Positions 55,905-64,000 of a DNA stretch of 64,000 bases are shown one piece after another. Position 1 is the stretch's first letter; every line of letters starts with the position of its first letter. Both the position numbers and the translations under genes were made by a program. The notes beneath the pieces were generated by a model. That model did no database searches, had not been told where the DNA came from, and saw nothing but the letters and a program-made list of their open reading frames with translations. Location of the stretch: the NCBI GenBank assembly GCA_034336665.1, contig JAPFBE010000013.1:18889056-18953055 (forward strand). Reading direction: 5' to 3'. The stretch is from Luscinia megarhynchos. Its lineage: Eukaryota; Chordata; Aves; Passeriformes; Turdidae.

Positions 55905-56383
55905 CTGAGACAAGCAGAAAAAAAAGGCAATAATTAAATGCAGTTGAGTAAAATGACCCCATGTGCTACACACTGAATGAGCAAAGTAAGAAAACTTAAC
56001 AAGCATTGCTTGAAAGTACACAACAGAGTAAAAAAGGAAGCCATTCAAGAGAGCAAAAACTTTGTGCCAATGGGTCCATAATATCACACTTTTATCAATT
56101 CACTTAGTAAAGATTAAATTATTAACTTAAACATCAAAAGATGCTCATATTAAAATTTCAGATATACATCTCAGCAGCTAATAAACTTACACTAAGCTCT
56201 GAGAACAGACCCAACAGTGATTCCACAAGTGTGTGCTCAAGGACTCTTAAATAACTCTGCTAAATGACAAAATTAATGTATTTGTTTGTAGTGTTATGTA
56301 CAGATAAGAAAAAGAACAATGTCTTTTCTGCTGGTGGAGGAGGGGGCAGAATTGATATCCCAAATATTATCCCCACAAGTCAC

Positions 56384-56527
56384 CTGAAAGTCTTCTGAAA
56401 CATTTGGCTTTTTCATAACCTGCACTGAGATGTTGGTGTTCTGTCTGGTCAGTCTGTCTGACATGCAGCTCAGGATTTGAGTGCTGCTTGCAATAACTGA
56501 CACCGTCCTGGAGCTCACACTTTCAAC
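56384..56527 (-). pseudogene. ADGRG7: ADGRG7 remnant exon, extracellular region (still open)
   Basis: 144 nt, phase 0, between CTTACAG and TTTCAG|GTGACT. It encodes 48 open codons including SSTQILSCMSDRLTRQNTNI and KKPNVSEDFQ. This lines up with the family segment 'SSEVQIL...KLTAENIT...NASPEAKK'. No lesion is seen in this exon. Confidence 0.8.
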
Positions 56528-56604
56528 CTGTAAGGAAAATGTCATTCAACAGAAACAAAAAGACAAAAGGAAAAATAGTCACCACTTCATAACATTCTCA
56601 CACG

Positions 56605-56712
56605 AAAAAAAAAAAAAAAAAAATATATATACACATATACATATATATATATACACATATATATATGCACATATACATATATATATATACATATATATAC
56701 ACACATATATAA
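56605..56712. repeat. Poly-A and (AT/ACAT)n microsatellite
   Basis: 18 or more A followed by a compound TATATA/CACATATA array. It lies just upstream (in - strand terms) of the first recognisable ADGRG7 exon. Confidence 0.95.
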
Positions 56713-56794
56713 GTAATCCAAGTAATTTGCCATCTAAAATGTTTATGTTAATGTCAAGTATGTGGTGTTTGCAAATTCTCCCTGGAGACTATTT

Positions 56795-57080
56795 TCATGA
56801 ATTCTTGGAGTATCTTGGGTTGGAAGGGAGGTTTGGAGATCCCCTAGCCCAACAGGCTGCTCAGGGAATCACTTTGAACACCCACAACCTCCCTTGGAAA
56901 ACTGCTTGTGTTCAAATAGTGCTAAGAGGAAAAATAATCTCTTATGTCACTGGAATTTCCCATACTGCCACTTGACTCTGTGGGCACTCATCCTAAAACT
57001 GCACACCTTGAAGAGCAGCCTGGCCCCACTGTTCTCCACACCTTGCCAGGAAATAGCAGCAGGACCTCTGCTTTGTCTTG
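56795..57080 (-). mobile_element. CR1 LINE fragment
   Basis: The + strand contains gttggaagggaggtttggag, then ctagcccaacaggctgctca, then ctgtgggcactcatcc and agagcagcctggccccactg. This is the order of an antisense CR1 3' region. It is diverged and truncated. Confidence 0.7.
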
Positions 57081-60000
57081 AGGTCACTGAGCTCTGAGTC
57101 TATAAACTTCTGTGCACCTTTCATTGTTCCTTAAATAATCACAACAGGATTTTTTGAAAAACCATCAGAGGAACTTGAGAAATGTCCTCTTGAACAATCA
57201 TGCCTCTCAACATAGGGCTTATAACCTGCACTGAGGACATTATCCTCACTTCAGTACATTATGCAGAGTGTCAGCTTGGAATAAATGTAAAAATAAAAAA
57301 AACTCTGTTGCTGGGGGTAATAATAACAATTGCTACAAGCACTGGTTTGATCCAGTTTGAGTTAGCACTGATGAATAGAGATTAAATGTCTGTAGCATAT
57401 TAAAAGTCTAAACACAAAACAAAGTTGAGGCATCTAGCTGTACCTTCATATGATATATGAAGGTATAGCTAGATAACAATAGGAGATGGAAAATCTGCCA
57501 GTCATCAGGTCGAGTTGTCTGTTTGTTAATCCTGTCAATGAATAACTCTATTGAATTGCTTCAATAACCGAATTGTTCTCAAATTATTTATGTTGGGAAG
57601 CTACCAAAATCAAGATTAGTTCTGTCATGCAGCTTTTAAGCGTAGACAAAGCTTGGAATGGTAGGTAAGAAAAGTAAATGTGTTGCACAGGGAGGAAGGA
57701 AATTCACTTTTATAGTTACTGGAGATGATACTATTTGACTTGAAAACATCTGCATATGCATGATTGACCAACAGTACGTCATGAAAGCCTGTGTTCACTG
57801 TTCCTGCCTCTGACTTCCAGCATGCCTTGGATTCAAAGTAAATATTTCTATTTAGAAGTAATCAAATCCTTTAAAACCCGGGCTCTGGATCACCAGCATG
57901 AACACCTCCTGCTCCCATTCCCCAGCTTCCCAAGTGGCCCTCAGCTCGCTAGGTGGCAGCCCAAAATCATAGCTCCCAACAAACCCACACATTACTGACA
58001 GCAGCAGAAAAACCATATGTCACACCTCACTGGTACTAGAAACATCTACTTACAATATTATGTATTACTTTGAGCCATTTAGTGAAGGTTATGTACTGGA
58101 AAAATATAATATTGAGCTCAAGTGTTCCTCAGGAAAGGATCCAAGCAGGTGAAGCATTGTATTAAAGGTACAGTAGTCAAGCAAAAGTGCGTGAGGAAAG
58201 TACTTATTTAATGGGACTGTACCTGGTGTATTTTTTTTCTTTTTCATTTATTTTGTTCAATTGGGACTAGTGATAAGGAAATGAAACACAGAAGCAGCAG
58301 AAGGGAAGCAGTCATTGTAATGTGCTTAGTCATGTTCAGCTCTCCACGTTTGCAGATACAGCAGGGCTAAGCTTTAGAGCTGGACTTAGGGACTTATGGA
58401 TTTTATGGATTTTATATATGGCATTCATACAAGAGAGTTTGGATTTGGATTCTTGATGGACAGAAATGTTGACAGAATGGAAAGGCTTCACTCTTAATCC
58501 TTCTGAACATGTTGGTGTCAGTATCACACTCATGCCAGGCTTCTCCAGTTCCCATGCACATTCTCTGATCTGGTGCCCTGGGCCAGCATTGCCTCTGCTC
58601 AGAGGCATTTGCTGTGAACTAGGAACCTCCCAAGAAAATTGCAGGCCAGTTAAGAAATATTAGATGAGATGCTGTGTTCAGGCAAACCCAAGCAACATAA
58701 AATTATCACCGTTGGAAATTCAGGAATTCAGGCCATCTGCAAAGCAGACACATGTCAAGAATGCCACTGGAAAAGACTTTAGTCATTTATTTTGCTTTCT
58801 GCAAAATTTTGAGGAACATAAGATATATTTCCTGCCCCACTTTTCTATTCCCATTCCCTGGTTTGTCTTTTTGTCCCCAGGACAATGCAGACTCTCATAA
58901 ACTGTTTAAGTAATAATTTAAGATTACCTATGATGCCAAGAAGTCCAGATTTTCATTACAATTCAGAATTTGGGGAGGCTTTAAAGTAGGAAATTTCCTT
59001 TCTCTGTAGCACATCCAGATTCCTATTGAGGCATTAGCTTTAATTGTTGAAGCAGACAGATATGCATTTAGTGTAGGAGTTCTCACACATTCACGTGACC
59101 TCACTGGGAGTTAAAACTGTTCTGTGGGTGTGATGCTCTATCCAGTGTTATTTTCTGTTTGCTTGTAAAATTTTGTCTTTCAGTGTTACAGGCAACCATC
59201 AATTATTTAACTATTTATTGTTATTTTTAGAACATGTGGTTTACATTCATGTGCTCAGTCCTGTCAGAAGGGCTGACATCATTTATGTCAAGGCTTTAGT
59301 TATGTTAGAGCTGCAGAAACACATCTTTTAATTGGGAGGCACTGGCATCAGCTCTAAGCTGTCAGAAAGACTTTTTAGCATGTCCTGAAAAACACAGTTG
59401 ATATGTCATGAAAGGAATGCAAAGGACATGTGGAGCAGTTGTGCAGCACTTATTCCTCTAGAAGGTCTCTGGAAGCTGAGACAGTTCATGGAGTTGATGG
59501 AAAGCACCCTGAATCCTAATGCTAGACAGTAGGATGTAAACTGATTGTTTTTCTATTAAAAGGCTGTTCAGGACCCTGACTCTCCTCCCAGCCCAGACAG
59601 GCACAGATCCACCTCAGCATGCAAACCTGAAATTCTCTGTATTTGGCTTAGAAAGCTTTACAGAAAAGTTGTGCTCCTGCTGCCTGAGCTATGGAGTTCT
59701 GGCTTCAAACACAGACCTCTCATCTGGTCAAATAATCCAACATCTTTCACATGCCTTACATTTACTTTTGGGAAATGGGAGCAAAAGGAAAGAAACACAT
59801 ACCACTCACTGCATCACGTGCACATTCCTTCTTGGGGTGGCCTATTCACCCACTACAATCTCTTCAAAGGTAAGGTTTTTATATTGCTTTCTGAAATGTT
59901 CACTGTATCAGTACTGTAGTCACAAAAATTAACTGCACAGAAAGAAAAAAATATATTTCCTGATTAAATATTTTTAGCATCAGTTTTCAAAAATGAAATA

Positions 60001-60959
60001 GTACTGAGACAATAGAACCTCATTGAATCTTTTGCCCTAAATGAAATAAAAGCAGTTAGGTAAATCTTATCTAAACTCAAGCTTCTAAGCTGCCATAAGT
60101 GATATTTTTTTAAGTCAGTGAAGCCTTAAAAGCCCATACTTTTTGATCTTTTCTCTTTTCACTGTTTTAGTCCTAGAAAATTTGTAAAATATTATAAAGT
60201 CTCATCTTTTGTGTCTTAATACCCGGGCAGAAATCAGACTTGGTAACCAAATGCCACAGAATACAGCAGGGGGCAAAAATACAGACCTTTGAACACTTAA
60301 TGGGGAACAGTCCTTTGGTGACTCTAAACCATGATGGGTTGGATTTGGCTTTTGGTGCAGAAAGTTTCTGCCCTGCTGTCTGCTGGACTGGGGCAGGCTG
60401 ACCACCCCAGACCCCACAGCTGGTACTGGCTACATCTAAAGACAGCATGGTGATCCCAGTGAGCCTGGCCTGACCCAAAAGAGCAGCCTATTACATTCTC
60501 ATGTCTCTTACTGCTATAATTTAACACAAATTTACCTCACAAAGTGGCAAACACTTGGAAAAAAATATTGCAGCAAGCAGGCAGAAATTTTTTGCTTCAT
60601 CTTATGACTTGCAACATCCTGTTTTTGCTAGCTTTTGCTAATTCAGATCACATTTCAGTTGACCATGTCCCATTAGCAGGACTGACTCAAAGCACATTTA
60701 TGGCCAGGGTCCTGAGGCAGCTTAGGAAACCTGGAGTGCTGTCTGTGTTCTGGCACAGGCTGTCATGTGAAGTTACTTAACTTTCTGTGGATCTTGTTTT
60801 CTACAGGATCTCAGTTACCCATTACACGACACTTTCCTTCCACACAAATTATTATGAACAAATAAGGATTCATGTTGTTGCAAAGAGGAGGGTGCCTTAC
60901 AGCACCATACCTGAGCCTGGCTTGCCAGGATGTGGTTAGCTGGACAAAGTGTCTCAAAA
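57081..60959. other. No recognisable gene
   Basis: If ADGRG7 once extended upstream, its N-terminal exons (membrane anchor, EGF-like domain) should lie here or to the right of the window. I looked for a cysteine pattern or the conserved block before the 56.5-kb exon and found none. The only structured item is the hairpin at 57.43 kb. Confidence 0.5.
57432..57474. repeat. Near-perfect 20-bp inverted repeat (hairpin)
   Basis: Arms atctagctgtaccttcatat (57432-57451) and 57455-57474 are reverse complements with one mismatch and a 3-base loop. Confidence 0.9.
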
Positions 60960-62365
60960 ATCTGGTGAAAGGAACCTCTGGAGGGCATCTAGGCCAAACA
61001 GAGGCTCCACAACCTCACTGGGAGATGTTCTGCAGTGATGTGGCACCTTTCTAAATCCAAGCATTTCTCTTCATGCTCAATCTCAGCGTCTTAAACTGCA
61101 GTTTGTGACTGCTGTGTCTTGCTTTACCCTCTGAGAAGGATTGGGTTTGATGGTCTTTGCAACCCTCTCTCAGCTGGAGTGGAGACTGCTGTTAGCCCTG
61201 CCCTCGGTGTCCTCTTCAGCACAGTGAACAAGTTCAGCTCTTTCCCACACTTCCTGCATGTCCAGAGCCCCTCACTGACCTCACTGCATCCTGCTGAACC
61301 CTCTCCAGCTTCCCTAAGTCTGCTTAACCTGGCTTGCAGGTGGCAAAACTTGTATTTCCCAGCAGTGCATCACCAGGACCAGGAAGGGCAGGGTAAAAGT
61401 GCCCATCAATCTGCCTCCCTCCTCATAACACAGCTGCTCTTCCACCTTGTTTGCAGAGAGCCACACACTGTTGGCTCATACTGAACTTGGCATCTGCTGC
61501 CATTCCCAGGTAGTTTCCAGCAGGCCTGCAGCTCAGCCAGCAAGTCCCTGCTCTGTACCCATGACCCTGGCACGGAGATGGGCACTTAGTCCTGTTGGAC
61601 ACAGTGAGGTTTCTCTTGGAATGATCTTCAGGTTTCTCAAGTTCTGCACCAAAGCTCTGCCATTAACTGTGTCAGCAATGCCTCTGCCCACTCCAGGTCA
61701 GTGTTGTGGGCACACTTGCTGAGAGGACCTGCTGTGCCATGGTCCAGGTCGTGGATGAAGGCACTGAAGGATTCTGCCCTATTATTGACCAGCAAGTGGC
61801 TCTACTTTTACAATATCCTGATCAAGTCACTGGTTGCTACCCCTTGAGCTTGGCTCTTGAGGTGATTTTCAGCCCAGAGAGTTGTTCATTCACCCAACCC
61901 TTGAGTCTTCACCTAGCAAACAAGAATGCTGAGAGACATGGGGTCAAGAGCATCTATAAATCAAAGTGTATTACATCTTGTTACTCTTCTGTTGTCTACA
62001 TACAGTTATTTCTTATGGCAGACAGTCACATTGGTCCTACATGTAAATCCATGCTGTTCCCTGATGCTCTTCTGGTCTCTCATATGCATGGAAGTAGACT
62101 CCAAGAGGATATGTTCCAAAAAGCCTCTAGCACCCAGGTAGGCCTGACTGGCTTATGGTTCTCCCCAGATATCCTCCTTGCCTTTCTTAAAGGTGAGCAT
62201 AATATGAACCTTTTTCTGGTTCTTTGTGACCTCTCTTCATCACCACAGGTATCAGGAGTCCTACAGGGGCATCAGCCAGGTCTTTCAGCTGTCTTGAATG
62301 AATCCTCTCTAGACCACGTGGATCTGAACACCTTTGTGATGATCCTGCCTTCCCTCTGAGGGATG
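60960..62365 (-). mobile_element. 5'-truncated CR1 LINE with reverse-transcriptase relic
   Basis: The 3' end lies near 60,960 (ggaacctctggagggcatct; ctccacaacctcactggg). On the - strand, codons at about 62,300-62,040 read LKDLADAP, then HKEPEKGSYYAHL, then ARGFLEHILLESTSMHM and QHGFT. These resemble the CR1 reverse transcriptase motifs 'ELADV..PLSIIF', 'W.KANVTPIFKKG' and 'KVMEQILLE..SKHM.D...I..SQHGFT'. Stops and frameshifts make it inactive. A + strand frame of 217 codons over it is only its antisense. Confidence 0.75.
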
Positions 62366-64000
62366 AAGACAAGAGCAAGTTGCTATGAACACATATGCAT
62401 TCATACAAGCTTTATTTTTTTTCTTTCTAGTTATTCAGGTCTTGATCTGAAAGTGATTTGGGCTGGTTTATATGCTTATATTACTGGGTTTCAGACTTAG
62501 AAAAGAGAGTCCATCTGAAATAAAATTTTCCCACTGATGAAAATCTGAAATTATTCCAACTATTTTAATATCATTAGGATCGCTCCAGATAAAAACAAAA
62601 CAAAATAAACCCAAACCAAACAAAAAAATACCCAAACAGAACAAACCACAAGAAGAATACCAGGCCCTTTTGTCATTATTTGTGAAAAAAAATAACCATG
62701 ACATAATGTAGAAAAGCAATGAATTATGAGCCAAGTGGAAATGTTTTTCATCATTGTTGGAACAAAAATAATTGGGTTTAAAAAGTTGTCTGTGCTGTGT
62801 GCCAAGCTCTCTTTTCCTGGCAATAAACCAGATCACCTCGTCCATACCCCCAGCACCTGACTGCCCTTCCTTCCAGCCTGCTCAACACCTTTAGCACTGT
62901 GATCCTATGCTCTGCATCTCCATCATGTCTCAGCCCCTCTCACCTCTTAGATCCATCTTTATATTTTCAGTGCATAAAATATTCATCTCCATTGTGTTAG
63001 CTGGCGAAGAGGAGACAAATGTCATGGGTTGTGTGTGCATCTTAGTGACTGGACTGGATTGACTGGCCATGCAGCCTCAGCCTCCTCACTGATGGCATAA
63101 GTCTCCTTTCCTTTTCCTCTTTGAGATATTTATAGGGTTGGTCTTCTGTACCCAACTAGTGATATGTGAGAAACTCATAAGATTTTGAGATCTTTGAGAT
63201 GTGTAACCACCTAGTAAATTTGGTTGAAACTGGTCAGCAAGTTAAAGAAGATACCAAGAAAGTGGAACAACAGATAGATTGACAGTATAAACTTTGCTCA
63301 GTAAAATGGAGTAAAATTGAAAGTTTGTAATTTCAGCAATATTGCTTATGATTTCAAGTTAATGATGTCTGTCCAAACTTTCTTACCTCATGTATTTTAA
63401 CAACTATAGCTATTAAAATCATATTCTTTAAGGGATTCACAGCAAATCAAATGCAAAACACTAGAGCAGTGAACAAAGGAAATTACAGAATCATCATAAT
63501 GCTTTTGTTTCCAGTGCTGAAATCACAGCCATGATTATTTTATTTAAGCCAACTTCTCTGAAACATTTTGCCCAAAAGTTCCAGTCAGTCATGAACTCAT
63601 CCAATCTGTCATTGTCTGTTGGATGTGCTTCCCATCCTGTCATAAGGGAAATAACATGGAGGACCTGAACTTTCCATCTACCTAGCAGTCCTCACCAAGC
63701 ATATTTTCCTGGTTACACTGCAGATATTTGACATTCTTCTGGCCAAACATGTCACATCATTTGACAAAAGCACAGCTGACACATTATGGAGAATCTGTGT
63801 GTCACACTTGCCACATTGTGGGTTGCTGTTCTGGGAGAAAAGGAGCTGGGGATGTTAGCAGCTCTGGAGATGCTGCAGCTCGGTGAGCTGGCAGCCTCCC
63901 AGCACAGGGCACTGCAGAGATGCCATGATGTGGCAGAGGGGTCAACCAGGACACTGCTATTCCAGGTGTAGGAAATTTGACTCATCCAAGACCACGCCTG
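62366..64000. other. No recognisable gene
   Basis: AT-rich, then moderately GC-rich from 63,780. Several short frames occur but none resembles a known protein. The next syntenic gene (TMEM45A in mammals) is not seen. Confidence 0.5.

Larger units (their letters stand above)
41875..56527 (-). pseudogene. ADGRG7: ADGRG7 (GPR128) pseudogene, 5' end missing
   Basis: Nine segments in correct order align with the adhesion receptor ADGRG7: 56527-56384, 55904-55810, 55507-55395 and 55304-55197 (GAIN region), 53512-53364, 51955-~51865 (GPS), 50564-50461 (TM1), 48302-48103 (TM3-TM4), ~44917-44700 (TM5) and ~42010-41875 (TM6-TM7), the last being a tenth, decayed piece. Most keep splice borders and phase. 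Stops lie at 55461-55459, 53444-53442, 51955-51953, 50558-50556, 44821-44819, 44803-44801 and 44728-44726. The GPS exon also has a frameshifting deletion, the TM2 exon is not found and TM6-TM7 is frameshifted. The intact gene encodes an orphan receptor expressed mainly in intestine; it lies next to TFG in the same orientation in mammals, as here. No functional seven-helix receptor can be made. Confidence 0.88.

Noticed and set aside
61706..62359. + strand frame of 217 codons
   Set aside because: It lies antisense to a CR1 reverse-transcriptase relic.
63786..63971. + strand frame of 61 codons rich in Leu/Ala/Glu
   Set aside because: Short, no known domain, no splice context; not supported as a gene.

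Overview
The window is nuclear DNA of a vertebrate, most likely a bird and probably a songbird. Large introns, CR1 LINE fragments (5'-truncated, antisense to the + strand), two kinds of avian retroviral LTR and a single CpG-island promoter support this. Three neighbouring loci are recognisable, in the order known for the vertebrate ABI3BP - TFG - ADGRG7 block.

Region 1 (1-16,030, + strand) holds the 3' end of ABI3BP, a secreted matrix protein. Five exons (6346-14924) encode the end of a fibronectin type III domain and the conserved C-terminal domain shared with FNDC1. No coding exon could be recognised in the first 6.3 kb.

Region 2 (17,046-39,900, - strand) holds the whole of TFG. Seven coding exons (35640 down to 17451) give a protein of about 390 residues: PB1 domain, coiled coil, then a long P/Q/Y/G-rich low-complexity tail. 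It is driven from a CpG island near 39.2-39.95 kb with a probable non-coding first exon. ABI3BP and TFG converge, with about 1 kb between the nearest polyadenylation signals. An antisense-to-plus LTR sits in the largest TFG intron.

Region 3 (about 40-57 kb, - strand) holds what is left of ADGRG7 (GPR128), an adhesion GPCR. Nine exon-sized segments align in the correct order with the GAIN, GPS and transmembrane parts of the receptor, but at least seven in-frame stops, a frameshifting deletion through the GPS motif, a decayed TM6-TM7 exon and a missing TM2 exon show that the gene is dead here. Several exons remain open, so the loss may not be very old. A solo LTR with intact ends and 5-bp target-site duplications lies between the TM3-TM4 and TM1 exons. 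No N-terminal exons were found in 56.5-64 kb; that stretch holds a 1.4-kb CR1 relic with recognisable reverse-transcriptase codons.

The main discovery candidate is the lineage-specific loss of ADGRG7 beside intact TFG and ABI3BP. No phage-, plasmid- or CRISPR-like system is present.
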